Made by a program: the position numbers and the translations under genes | Part shown: piece by piece, positions 30,149 to 39,423 of the stretch | Layout: every line of letters begins with the position of its first letter | Numbering within the stretch: the first letter of the stretch is position 1 | Origin: Chitinophagaceae bacterium | GTDB lineage: Bacteria > Bacteroidota > Bacteroidia > Chitinophagales > Chitinophagaceae | NCBI GenBank assembly: GCA_016722465.1 | Contig: JADKJC010000001.1 | Span: 1,364,001 to 1,428,000, forward strand | DNA length: 64,000 nt | Direction: 5' to 3' | Notes under the pieces: generated by a model | What the model saw: the letters and a program-made list of their open reading frames with translations, nothing else | Databases searched by the model: none | What the model was told of the DNA's origin: nothing

Positions 30149-31072
30149 TCATGTATATCTTTCTCTTAATAATTTCATCATGTGCACATTTATTTCCCAC
30201 TGGTTAGCTAATGGTTGCTGTGTGTACGGCAATGTGGGCATGTACAATGGAGGGCCAAATTCTGTAAGGAATGTCATCCGCTGCCCGTTTTTCTTTTTTC
30301 TTTCCACTACTTTATCCCACCATTCAAAATGTTTCTTTACAGCATATTCCCATTCGGGTGCCCGTGGATCATTTACCTGCGGCCCCTCTGCATGGCCAAT
30401 CCTTGCATGGATATGTTCTGTCCTTTCCAGCACCAGTTTCATTGTTTCTTCCTGGTCTTCTAAAAAAGATTCATGCACATTGCACCAGTGAGAAAGATCG
30501 GCAGTAACTTTTAAGTCAGGAATGCTTTCTAAAAATTTTGCTGCAACAGGTGCTGAATACAATGCCCTGCCCCTGTGTGTTTCATGATAAATTGGAATAC
30601 CAGTTTTTTTAGACAGCTGAATAGTGTATTCAAAAAAAGGTTTTAATTGTTCGAAACTAAAATGGTCTTTTGCTGTATGACAGTTAATATAAATTGGCTT
30701 TAATGCAATCGCCTGATCAAGGCCGGCTATAAATTCTCTCCTGTTTTTTTCAACATCAGCATCCGCAATACCAAACATGATCCCGAAAACCAATCCGTGT
30801 TTTTGTGCGGCTGCTGTTAATTCCATTCTGTATTTTTCTTCACCAGGCAGCCATGTTTCACAACCATTGTACCCATCTTTTTTTATTTTGGAAAAAAAAC
30901 TGTCGTAGTTCCCTTCATAACCCCAGTCTGTTGCAAGAATTAATAATTCATATTTTTCATGCTGCGTAAATGATGGTTTTGATGCCAGTGAAAAAGATTC
31001 TAATGACGATAACAATAAAGCTGCGGAACCTGCCGCTGTTGTCTGAATAAATTTTCTTCTGCCTTGTTTCAT
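30149..31072 (-). CDS. Exported sugar phosphate isomerase/epimerase-like TIM-barrel protein
   Basis: A 307-residue protein with a Tat leader QGRRKFIQTTAAGSAALLL and an AP-endonuclease-2/xylose-isomerase-like barrel. Recognisable strands include GYNGCETWLPG, INCHTAKDHFS, IYHETHRGRAL, VTADLSHWCNV and LTEFGPP with His, Asp and Glu residues suited to a metal site. Tat-exported members in Bacteroidota often sit with GMC and Gfo/Idh/MocA genes and are thought to isomerise or cleave keto-glycosides. The gene lies in the same run as those. Its stop overlaps the likely start of the cytochrome-LRR gene. Confidence 0.88.
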   Translation of the reverse strand: MKQGRRKFIQTTAAGSAALLLSSLESFSLASKPSFTQHEKYELLILATDWGYEGNYDSFFSKIKKDGYNGCETWLPGEEKYRMELTAAAQKHGLVFGIMFGIADADVEKNRREFIAGLDQAIALKPIYINCHTAKDHFSFEQLKPFFEYTIQLSKKTGIPIYHETHRGRALYSAPVAAKFLESIPDLKVTADLSHWCNVHESFLEDQEETMKLVLERTEHIHARIGHAEGPQVNDPRAPEWEYAVKKHFEWWDKVVERKKKNGQRMTFLTEFGPPLYMPTLPYTQQPLANQWEINVHMMKLLRERYT

Positions 31073-31100
31073 AATCGTTTGCTTTTAAAAAGGAATTGCC

Positions 31101-32609
31101 TTATGCTATTATTTCCCGTATTACTTTTCCGTATACATCTGTCAGCCTGAACGGTCTTCCCTGTGATTCGTACGTTAATTTCTCATGGTCGAAACCAAGT
31201 TGGTTCAATATCGTTGCCTGGATATCGAATGCTTCCGTTTTTCCATTTACAATACTGTACCCAATTTCATCTGTTTCGCCATAAGTGATCCCTCCTTTTA
31301 TTCCACCGCCGGCCATCCACATACTGAATGCTTCTCCATGATGGTCTCTTCCTTTAAAGGGCATCGTTTTCCCATCCCTGTTTTCTCTCATAGGCGTACG
31401 GCCAAACTCTGCACCCCACACCACCAGTGTTTCATCCAGCAGCCCACGTTGTTTTAAATCAAGTAACAATGCAGTAATTGGTTTATCAACACTGCGGCAT
31501 TTATTAATCAATCCCACTTCAATAGCAGCATTGGCACTATCACCATGTGTATCCCATCCCCAATCAAACAGTTGTACAAATCGAACTCCTTTCTCTACTA
31601 ATTTCCTTGCCAGTAAAACATTGTTGGCAAAGTTTGCTTCGCCGGGTTTAGTTCCATACATCTCATGTATATAGGCAGGCTCATCGCTGATGTTCATTAC
31701 TTCGGGCACGGATACCTGCATTTTGTAAGCCATTTCATACTGAGCGATACGGGAGAGGATTTCTGGATCTTTATACTCTGTATATTCATCCTGGTTTATT
31801 TTATTAATCGCTTCAATAGATGCCTTACGTATATCTCTGTCCATTCCATTGGGATCTTTAATAAACAACACCGGGTCGCCTTCGCTTCTGCATTGCACTC
31901 CCTGGTATACACTTGGTAAAAAACCACTTCCCCAAATGGCTTTACCAGCATCAGGATTATTACCACCAGATGTTAATACTACAAAGCCAGGCAGGTTTTT
32001 ATTTTCACTTCCCAGCCCATAGGTAACCCACGAACCCATGCTTGGCCGTCCCTGCCTTGCACTGCCACTGTGCATCAGCAATTGTGCAGGCGCATGGTTA
32101 AACTGGTCGGTTGTTACTGCCTGAAGCATCGCTATTTCATCCACTACCGTTGACAAGTGTGGTAAATTGTCTGACAGCCACATGCCACTTTGCCCATATT
32201 GTTTAAAGGCAGCCTGCGGCCCCAGCATTTTTGGTACGCCTCTTATGAATGCGAATTTTTTTCCTTCTAATAATGATTGTGGGCAGTCTTGTCCATCCAG
32301 TTTTGATAACTCCGGTTTATAACTGAATAACTCCAATTGTGATGGTGCGCCAGCCATGTGTATAAAAATTACTGACTTTGCTTTACCGGGAAACATCGGA
32401 GGCTTTGGTGCCAGTGGATTGGCAGCATCGAATAAACTATTATCCGCTGCTGTTGATTTGCTTCCACATCCATCAAACAAATACCCCAATGCCAGTGCAC
32501 CAAGGCCCATAGCACTTTCTTTTATAAAATGCCGGCGTGTATGGTATTGCATGGCGGCAATCTCTGCTTCTTTTACCAACTGCTGGTTGTGTAATTCATT
32601 TTGTGTCAT
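31101..32609 (-). CDS. DUF1501 protein (sulfatase-like fold) with Tat leader
   Basis: A 502-residue DUF1501 protein. The N-terminal segment HTRRHFIKESAMGLGALAL is a Tat signal; a Cys in FDGCGSK could be lipidated. Family landmarks are KSVIFIHMAGAPSQLELF, LLMHSGSARQGRPSMG, VQLFDWGWDTHGD and WGAEFGRTPM with GRDHHGEAFSMW near the end. The fold is alkaline-phosphatase/sulfatase-like, but no activity is established. It is almost always paired with a DUF1549/DUF1553 cytochrome protein, which here precedes it with two bases between. The pair is typical of Planctomycetes and Verrucomicrobia and less common in Bacteroidota. Confidence 0.93.
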   Translation of the reverse strand: MTQNELHNQQLVKEAEIAAMQYHTRRHFIKESAMGLGALALGYLFDGCGSKSTAADNSLFDAANPLAPKPPMFPGKAKSVIFIHMAGAPSQLELFSYKPELSKLDGQDCPQSLLEGKKFAFIRGVPKMLGPQAAFKQYGQSGMWLSDNLPHLSTVVDEIAMLQAVTTDQFNHAPAQLLMHSGSARQGRPSMGSWVTYGLGSENKNLPGFVVLTSGGNNPDAGKAIWGSGFLPSVYQGVQCRSEGDPVLFIKDPNGMDRDIRKASIEAINKINQDEYTEYKDPEILSRIAQYEMAYKMQVSVPEVMNISDEPAYIHEMYGTKPGEANFANNVLLARKLVEKGVRFVQLFDWGWDTHGDSANAAIEVGLINKCRSVDKPITALLLDLKQRGLLDETLVVWGAEFGRTPMRENRDGKTMPFKGRDHHGEAFSMWMAGGGIKGGITYGETDEIGYSIVNGKTEAFDIQATILNQLGFDHEKLTYESQGRPFRLTDVYGKVIREIIA

Positions 32610-32611
32610 AC

Positions 32612-35293
32612 TTAATTTTTATTAAGCCATTCATCCGTATTCAGCATTGCATTTGCCACCACCACCATTGCTGCTGTTTCAGCATTGGCAGGTTTGTTTT
32701 TATCACCCAGTATTTCACTGGCTGCTTTATTATCCCTTTTGTATTTAGCCAGCGATATATTATATAATTCCATCAACGCATTTAGTTTTGCATCGCTTAT
32801 AGCTTTGTACATCATTGCTTCATAGCCTTTTTCTATTTGTGTCTTTACATCTTTGCCCGTCAACTGTTGCATACGCAGAGCCAATCCCCTTGCCATTACC
32901 AGGTACGCCGAATCATTTAATGCAGTCAACGCCTGCAAAGGAGTATTTGTATTTATTCTTCTTATTACACAAACTGTTCTTTGTGCGCCATCAAAGGTGA
33001 TCATCGAAGGGTAAGGTGAAGTTCTTTTCCAATATGTATATACTGCCCTCCGGTACATATCTTCTCCTTCACTCATTTTCCATTTAGCATCATTGTAGGG
33101 GTTATGCCAGATGCCCTCCGGCTGAAAAGGCATTACAGGCATGCCATACATTTTCCTGCTTAGTAAGTTACTTACCTGTAGCCCCTGGTCTCTTAACTGT
33201 TCTGCAGATAATCTCACCCGTGGCCCTCTTGCATAAAATTTATTATTGGGGTCTTTTTTTAATAACGCTTCATTTATTTTTGAATCCTGCCTGTAAGTTG
33301 CCGACAACACGATCTCCTTCAGTAATTTTTTTATACTCCAGTTGTCATCGTTCATAAATTTCCATGCCAGATAATCTAACAATTCTTTGTGCGTAGGAGG
33401 TATTCCCTGTGTACCTAAATCTTCTAATGTTTCTGCAATACCGGTTCCAAATAGTTGTTCCCATAAACGATTCACCATTGTTCTGGCCACCAATGGGTTT
33501 TTTTTATCCGTCAGCCACATTGCAAGTCCCAGGCGGTTTTTTGCAGCCCCTTCGGGAAAAGCATTCAGTATATGCGGCACATCAGGCATAACTTCCTTAC
33601 CCTTTACCATCCAGTTGCCTCTTTCAAAAACATTGGAAGTGCGTTGCATATTGGAAGGATTCTCCATCATGATTGGAGTAGTTTCAGGATTTGAACGCAT
33701 CAAACTGTCAAACAAATTTTTTGCAGCAGCATAGCCTGCTTTTTCTTTACCGGGAAACGGGTTGGCAAAGCGAAACCATTGCATTAAAATTCCATTTTCA
33801 TGTTCAGGTTTGATGGTTGTATTTACATACTTAAAATACAAATTATGTTTTCCGGCAATGGGGCCAAAAGGGACAGTTGCAAAATCCCAACCCTTTGTTG
33901 TTGCCCATGCTTTTATTATTTTATAAGGTTTTGTGTTAAGGCTGTCAATATAAATTTCTAACTGCCCGGTATTATGAATTGAAACAAACTGTACAGTAAA
34001 TTCAGTGCAGCCATCCAGTGAAATATCTTTTAAGCGGCAGCTTCCATAATTTCTTATTTCAGTTAGCCATCCCGTCATAGCTGCATTTACAAATTCATCG
34101 CAGCGTAAAGCATTTACGGTGGGCTGCCATGTTTTTAAAAAATCATACTGTTCCTTTGCTTCCTTTGGAGAAACATTTTTATTAAGCCAGTCCATCAGTT
34201 GCACAAATCTTGCACTGTCCTTTTCATTGCTGTATTGCCGGAGCAAAGGATAATCTGCTTCTGTATCTTCATCTCTGGAGTTATTAAAGAACGCCATGAA
34301 TTTATAATACTCATCATGCTTAAATGGATCGTAAGGATGGCTGTGGCACTGTACACAATTAAACGTTGTACCCATCAATGCACTCCATGTTGTGTTTACC
34401 CTATCCATTACAGCTGCCGTTCTGAATTCTTCATTGTCTGTTCCGCCTTCATCATTGGTTAAAGAGTTGCGGTGAAATGCAGTGGCAATATATGTTGCAT
34501 CATCCGGGTTGGGTAATAAATCACCTGCCAGTTGTTCAATTAAAAAATCGTTGTAGGGTTTATCACTGTTAAACGCATTGATGAGCCAGTCCCTGTATTT
34601 CCAGATACTTCTTCCCTGATCAGATTCATACCCTTTGGTGTCTGCATAACGGGCAAGGTCAAGCCAGAGGGAAGTCCATCTTTCACCATACGCAGCTGAT
34701 GCAAGTAAATCATCCACTAAATTATTATACGCCGAAGCTGTATTATCATTCAGGAATTTTTTTGCAATGTTTTCATCCGGCGGCAAGCCTGTTAAGTCAA
34801 GGCTTACTCTTCTCAGCAATGTTGCTTTATCTGCTTCTGCTGAGGGTTGCAGTTTTTCTTCCGCTAATTTTTTATAAATGAATTTGTCAACATCATTTTT
34901 TATCCAGCTGTTTTTTTCATCTGGAATAGCCGGTTGCTGCACCGGCACATAGGCCCAATGTGTACCCCACACCGCCCCTTCATTAATCCATTGTTCTAAA
35001 ATAGCAATTTCATCTTCTGATAAGGATTCATGCTTATACGGCATTCTTTCTTCTGCATCTGTTTCCTTTATTCTTCTTACCAGTTCGCTATGCGCTGCAT
35101 CTCCGGGAATGATTGGATACTTACCTGATTTTGCTTTCTTCAACGCCTCTTCCCTGAATAGCAAACTGTAATTGGATTGTTGTTTAACACCACCATGGCA
35201 AGAGATACATTTTTTATTGAAGATGGGTTTTACCTGTGCATTAAAATCGATTTTATTCTTATTGGGCAACAAAAAATACAATGTTGCAGCCAC
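32612..35293 (-). CDS. PSCyt1-DUF1549-DUF1553 multidomain protein
   Basis: An 893-residue protein in the called frame. The PSCyt1 cytochrome domain comes first with CISCH at 29-33 and MPYKHESLSEDE. DUF1549 follows (LLRRVSLDLTGLPP, GERWTSLWLDLARYADTKG), a CVQCHSHPYDPF second haem-like site, a carbohydrate-binding-like middle, and DUF1553 at the end (ARTMVNRLWEQLFGTGI, TPLQALTALNDSAY). The frame opens with a GTG; adding one T in the run at 35323-35326 would extend it to an ATG at 35343 (MRFHLSKISLIVLALVAVA), a membrane anchor whose ATG overlaps the upstream stop as ATGA. That longer form is probably right. Confidence 0.93.
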   Translation of the reverse strand: MAATLYFLLPNKNKIDFNAQVKPIFNKKCISCHGGVKQQSNYSLLFREEALKKAKSGKYPIIPGDAAHSELVRRIKETDAEERMPYKHESLSEDEIAILEQWINEGAVWGTHWAYVPVQQPAIPDEKNSWIKNDVDKFIYKKLAEEKLQPSAEADKATLLRRVSLDLTGLPPDENIAKKFLNDNTASAYNNLVDDLLASAAYGERWTSLWLDLARYADTKGYESDQGRSIWKYRDWLINAFNSDKPYNDFLIEQLAGDLLPNPDDATYIATAFHRNSLTNDEGGTDNEEFRTAAVMDRVNTTWSALMGTTFNCVQCHSHPYDPFKHDEYYKFMAFFNNSRDEDTEADYPLLRQYSNEKDSARFVQLMDWLNKNVSPKEAKEQYDFLKTWQPTVNALRCDEFVNAAMTGWLTEIRNYGSCRLKDISLDGCTEFTVQFVSIHNTGQLEIYIDSLNTKPYKIIKAWATTKGWDFATVPFGPIAGKHNLYFKYVNTTIKPEHENGILMQWFRFANPFPGKEKAGYAAAKNLFDSLMRSNPETTPIMMENPSNMQRTSNVFERGNWMVKGKEVMPDVPHILNAFPEGAAKNRLGLAMWLTDKKNPLVARTMVNRLWEQLFGTGIAETLEDLGTQGIPPTHKELLDYLAWKFMNDDNWSIKKLLKEIVLSATYRQDSKINEALLKKDPNNKFYARGPRVRLSAEQLRDQGLQVSNLLSRKMYGMPVMPFQPEGIWHNPYNDAKWKMSEGEDMYRRAVYTYWKRTSPYPSMITFDGAQRTVCVIRRINTNTPLQALTALNDSAYLVMARGLALRMQQLTGKDVKTQIEKGYEAMMYKAISDAKLNALMELYNISLAKYKRDNKAASEILGDKNKPANAETAAMVVVANAMLNTDEWLNKN

Positions 35294-35339
35294 TGCTACA
35301 AGCGCTAGTACAATCAGTGATATTTTGACAAGTGAAATC

Positions 35340-36406
35340 TCATCCGTTTATTTTTACCAAAGAGGTTTCTTGTTTTGTAACTCTGCCCAACAACCAATTT
35401 CTGCTTGTTGCATTCAGCCCGGGATTATCTTTTAAGAAGCCTTCCCTTACTATTGCGGCAGTATGCTCAATACCTTCAGGGTTCCATCCTGGCGGTTTTA
35501 TCAAATACAAAAACTTATTTTTTATTCCCTTTGCATTCCTTACATCATGAAAAAGCAAAATAATTTCTCCAAAATAAAAATCAATAAAACTTGTCACATC
35601 CATTTTCCTTGTAATACCGTATTCAATTTTCACTTCGTCACGCAATGGTTGTAATGTGCCAAACAACCAATCCCAGAATGGAAGAAAAGTGCAGAAGTTG
35701 GTATCCATATACAATGGATTTTTTGCATGGTGCACCCTGTGATGCGATGGTGTAATGAGAATATATTTACTTCAGCAAAAAAATGCACCCAGGCTGTAGT
35801 AATGGTTAAATCATCCGGCGCATGATGCGGCGAATGAAAGCACCAAAAAAAACGTACCCGGTGAAAAGCATAGTGCCAAACCCAGGTGGAAAGTTCCCAT
35901 ACCAAATAAGCATATATCCAGCTATACCATTCGTAGTTGATGCTGAAAATACTTAGTTTATTAAAGAAAGGTTTTACCATTTCAAATACATCCAGCTTTA
36001 TTAATAATGGAATATAAATACCCACAAAACTGGCAAGAAATGTTGGCTTTAATGTTTGTGCCACATACTGAAAAATACCTTTCGCCTTTGGAAAAAATAA
36101 CAAATTGTTTTTTTCCTTTTTAAATCCTTCATATATCAAACGCCCAATTTCCCAAAGCGTAATAATATAAATAGCCATCCAAACTATTGACATAAAAGTA
36201 TCATGGTATGTATGATTGTGAACCTGGTCTTTTACATCTGTAACGATTGTATGAATTGTTTCGCCTTTAGCATCAACAGTTTTACCAAACAAGGGGTTAA
36301 AAATATAATACAGGAAGAAATTAGATACCCAATCCCAACTGATATAGAAAAATGCAAAAATGAAAACTGCATTTTCCAGGTAACGCCAGTATTTCTTAAA
36401 CTGATT
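35340..36406 (-). pseudogene. Sterol desaturase/fatty acid hydroxylase family protein, frame-broken
   Basis: A membrane di-iron protein of about 355 residues. The first frame has helices and the histidine motifs HYAFHR and HSPHHAPDD, then breaks after AEVNIFS. The second frame resumes as ITPSHHRVHHAKNP (third His box) and runs to the stop at 35340. One missing base near 35756 explains the break. Upstream of the called TTG at 36292 the frame stays open to 36406 with YWRYLENAVFIFAFFY, but no ATG is found, so a further indel near the start is likely. Family members hydroxylate or desaturate lipids. Its place beside sugar genes is unexplained. Confidence 0.82.
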
Positions 36407-36426
36407 TCAAACAGAATTGTTTTTTA

Positions 36427-37866
36427 TTAGTTTTTGAAATCAGGGCTTTTAAATCCCAGTTTCTTCAACCCATTTTGTACATCTGGTATTTTCATAAATA
36501 AATTCCACAACATTCCGGTTCTATAATTTTCAATCATCGTTACAATCGGCCCCTGGTCAATTGCCAAATGAGATTTTGCATACCAGTTATGATGAATACT
36601 AAAACCATCCACAAAACCATACTTACTCCAGATTTTATCTCCCATATTGTAATAAAAATACCGGAGTGCTTCCATACTTTCTTTTGGTGTGTAAGGCATG
36701 GATGAAATGGCGGCTGTAGGTTGAATAACACCTCTGTCATTTTCCGGGCTGTGTGCAACATAACCTTTGTAACTGTCACCGGCTGTTAATCCCCAGCACA
36801 CATCGCTGTAGCCTTTAAAGTGATTGGGATTATCTATACAATAAGCCCTGTTGATAAGCGTATGGTTTTTGCCCTGCATAAAATAATCATTCCCCAAAGA
36901 ATCCGTTAAACCATTCGGATTGATGCCCTGGAAAGTATATTGCTCAAAAAATAAAGGGCCGCCTTTGTCTTTATCATAGTTGCCTAACGGCAGCTTGTAG
37001 CCGTAATATTCTTTTCCGTTTTTAAACCCAAAACTTCCTGTCCAGGTTCCGTTATAAACCTCCGTTGAAATAGAATGATATTGTGAAGAAGCAGACATGA
37101 TATATGTAATCAAACATTCATTGTAGCCCCACACCGGGAAATTCATATCAAAACCATTGTTGGGGCTCCAGTGCCAGAATAATTTATTTTGTCCGTTGGC
37201 ATGCCAGTTCCAGTTGGCGGCGCCCCACATTTGGTTGATGCGTTTGCGCAGGTACACTTCTCTTGGTGTATCGCCTTTAAAATATTCCCTTGCACATAAA
37301 AAGCCCATCAACAGGTAAGATGTCTCCACAATATCAGCGCCGTCATCCAGGCGGTCGAACTTAATGGTTTTACCTGTTCGTCCGTTCATAAAATGCGGAT
37401 AGATCCCATGATAGCAATCTGCATTAATTAGAAAGTCTGCAATCTTTATCAATCTTCTTACTGCAGTATCTCTTCCAACCCACCCTCTTTCAACAGCCAC
37501 AACAGTACTCATAATTCCAAAACCTGTACCGCCGATTGCTCCTGCATCAGGGCCAAAAGTTGTGTGGCTGAAGTTGGGTTCGTCCCATGCTTCGTTTATA
37601 TAATCCCAGTAATGCTCTGCTAAAACGGTGTTGCTTCTTTCCAATGCCAAACCACTGAAAGGATGGGCTCCATGCCAAAAGAAACGAAAGGTTTGTTTCT
37701 GCACCGTCTCCAGCAATTGGTCGTCCGTTAAATTTTTTAGGATGCCTACTGGTGCGATGCTGTCGGGGCCATCACCGTATTTCCCTTTGAGCAGAGATTT
37801 GTTTTGTGCAAACAAACTATTTGCTGCAAGAAGAAAAGTGAAGGCAAATGAGAATTTTTTTATCAT
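36427..37866 (-). CDS. GH144-like glucanase (glycoamylase-like domain), copy A
   Basis: A 479-residue secreted protein with a signal peptide ending NSLFAQ. The single catalytic (alpha/alpha)6-type domain starts with TVQKQTFRFFWHGAHP and includes DDGADIVETSYLLMG, FWHWSPNNGFDMNF, GYNECLITYIMSAS and PTAAISSMPYTPKESM. It ends with AIDQGPIVTMIENYRTGMLW. This domain (often named glucoamylase-like) includes GH144, founded on a Chitinophaga endo-beta-1,2-glucanase. Two of the broken or longer paralogues downstream share every block. The size, about 460 residues mature, fits a stand-alone GH144 enzyme. Cleavage of beta-1,2-glucan is a guess from family membership. Confidence 0.9.
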   Translation of the reverse strand: MIKKFSFAFTFLLAANSLFAQNKSLLKGKYGDGPDSIAPVGILKNLTDDQLLETVQKQTFRFFWHGAHPFSGLALERSNTVLAEHYWDYINEAWDEPNFSHTTFGPDAGAIGGTGFGIMSTVVAVERGWVGRDTAVRRLIKIADFLINADCYHGIYPHFMNGRTGKTIKFDRLDDGADIVETSYLLMGFLCAREYFKGDTPREVYLRKRINQMWGAANWNWHANGQNKLFWHWSPNNGFDMNFPVWGYNECLITYIMSASSQYHSISTEVYNGTWTGSFGFKNGKEYYGYKLPLGNYDKDKGGPLFFEQYTFQGINPNGLTDSLGNDYFMQGKNHTLINRAYCIDNPNHFKGYSDVCWGLTAGDSYKGYVAHSPENDRGVIQPTAAISSMPYTPKESMEALRYFYYNMGDKIWSKYGFVDGFSIHHNWYAKSHLAIDQGPIVTMIENYRTGMLWNLFMKIPDVQNGLKKLGFKSPDFKN

Positions 37867-37916
37867 TGTTTTGGTTTTATTTTATTGAACGTACATCAGT
37901 TCACTGTTCAACATCG

Positions 37917-37933
37917 TTGTGTCACTCACTTGT
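37917..37933 (-). repeat. 17-nt dispersed repeat, copy 2
   Basis: The reverse complement of the repeat at 20522-20538, located 51 bp upstream of the GH144-like copy A start. The surrounding bases differ from copy 1, so only the 17-nt core is shared. Confidence 0.6.
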
Positions 37934-38006
37934 ACGGTTTGTCCTTTATTCAGAATGAAGCCAACACCCTGCTATTATTAAAACTGCCTTTAGTTCGCAG
38001 GGTCCA

Positions 38007-38036
38007 AAGTCCCCCTTTGGGGGATTTAGGGGGCTT
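38007..38036. repeat. GC-rich palindromic repeat overlapping the phosphatase 3' end
   Basis: AAGTCCCCCTTTGGGGGA followed by TTTAGGGGGCTT. The arms CCCCC and GGGGG pair around a TTT loop, with a second GGGGG arm after it. I know this sequence type as a short interspersed palindrome in many Bacteroidota genomes. On the minus strand it supplies the last codons (Glu-Ala-Pro) and the TAA stop of the phosphatase gene. Confidence 0.7.
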
Positions 38037-39273
38037 CTGGTATTATCCACCTGTTCAAAAAATTATACGGTAATTCAATCACCACTTTATAAAAATCCGA
38101 AGGCATATTTTTTACATCAATCATAGTTTTTCCATCGGAAACAGGCACTACGGTTACTAATTTGTACGCATCTTCTCCGCCTTTTTTAAAGTTATTAGTA
38201 GTGGTAACCCAGATTTTTGTCATGCCGGTTTTATCCACTGGCTTCCATGTTATGTATAATTTATTTCCATTGCGTTGCACATCAGCATCAGTGGCCGATA
38301 CTTCTCCTGTCAATGAAATGCCATCCACTTCCATTAATTTTTCCCTGGGAATTTTTACACCCAAATGTTTAGCGATTGAAGGCATAATATCAATAATGCC
38401 GGGATTGCCCTTAAAGAAGTATTGATTGAGATTTCCTGCATTCGTAGCAATCCATGTTGTTCTTTCTCTTTCACCCTGTCCGCCATGATGATAACCGTTG
38501 TTTTCTCTTCCATGATCAGTCGTAATATACAATTGCCATTCTTCATCAAAATTTTTCTGCCTGTAAACAATCGCATCCCACAATCTTTTCAATTTATCAT
38601 CCAATAGCTTTACTGCGTTGGTTAATGTATCGCCGTTACCATGCCGGTGCCCCATTTCATCTGTATATTCTAAATACACCCATGATAAATCCGGCGCATC
38701 TTTTTTTATAGAAGCAGATGCCCTGTTAATTACCGAGTCGTCAATTACATTATAAAAATATCCAAAATCATCATGCGGAAAATTTACTGTGTCCAATTCC
38801 ATTCCATCAAAAATAATATCAGGTTGAATATTGCCGGCTGCTGCTGCATCACTACCAATTAGTTTGGTTCGGTTATCAATCCAGGTGGAATAAATGGCTG
38901 TTTTCTTTTGAGGATATTGTGCTTTAAACAACCGGTAAATATTCCAGTAGTTGTAATTGGGAGCTTCAATTTCGTTGCCCCAAACATTGTGCTTGTTTAC
39001 CCAGGTACCGGTAAGCAAACTGTTATATCCAACAGCAGAAATGGTGGGTGTTTCAGAATAGCCAGTTCTTTCACCACCCACATGCGCTCTTGCATAACCG
39101 CCTTGTTTTGAAATTTCTTTTAATGCCGGCATATCCAGGCTTTCAATCAAATCAGCAGGAATACCATCAGCAATTACAAAAAGAGCCTTATGCTTTTTTT
39201 GAGCAGCGAGTTCAAAATAGGAAGACAGTAAAAAAACTAATAGTGTAATATATAAAGGCAATTGCTTTTTCAT
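38026..39273 (-). CDS. Secreted alkaline phosphatase/nucleotide pyrophosphatase-family phosphodiesterase
   Basis: A 415-residue exported enzyme with an N-terminal signal helix (LYITLLVFLLSSYFELAAQ). The metal Asp is in ALFVIADGIPADLI, the likely nucleophile Thr is in SETPTISAVGYN, and ITTDHGRENNGYHHGGQGE gives the second metal cluster. DEMGHRHGNGD matches the NPP group pattern. A C-terminal Ig-like beta domain begins near residue 310. The last three residues come from a palindromic repeat, so the native C-terminus may have been altered. It faces the AraC-type regulator at 39424 across 150 bp and heads the long minus-strand cluster. It may release phosphate from glycan substituents. Confidence 0.9.
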   Translation of the reverse strand: MKKQLPLYITLLVFLLSSYFELAAQKKHKALFVIADGIPADLIESLDMPALKEISKQGGYARAHVGGERTGYSETPTISAVGYNSLLTGTWVNKHNVWGNEIEAPNYNYWNIYRLFKAQYPQKKTAIYSTWIDNRTKLIGSDAAAAGNIQPDIIFDGMELDTVNFPHDDFGYFYNVIDDSVINRASASIKKDAPDLSWVYLEYTDEMGHRHGNGDTLTNAVKLLDDKLKRLWDAIVYRQKNFDEEWQLYITTDHGRENNGYHHGGQGERERTTWIATNAGNLNQYFFKGNPGIIDIMPSIAKHLGVKIPREKLMEVDGISLTGEVSATDADVQRNGNKLYITWKPVDKTGMTKIWVTTTNNFKKGGEDAYKLVTVVPVSDGKTMIDVKNMPSDFYKVVIELPYNFLNRWIIPEAP

Positions 39274-39423
39274 ACAACTTTATATAGATAGTTCAGTAAT
39301 CGTTGCTCAAAAATACCTTTGATAAAAAAATTAAACCACTATTCCTGCTACTTAAACTGATACTATTTTAGCAAATAATCACCTGGTTTGGCTAACTTTC
39401 ATATGTAAAAAATATCTTCCTGT

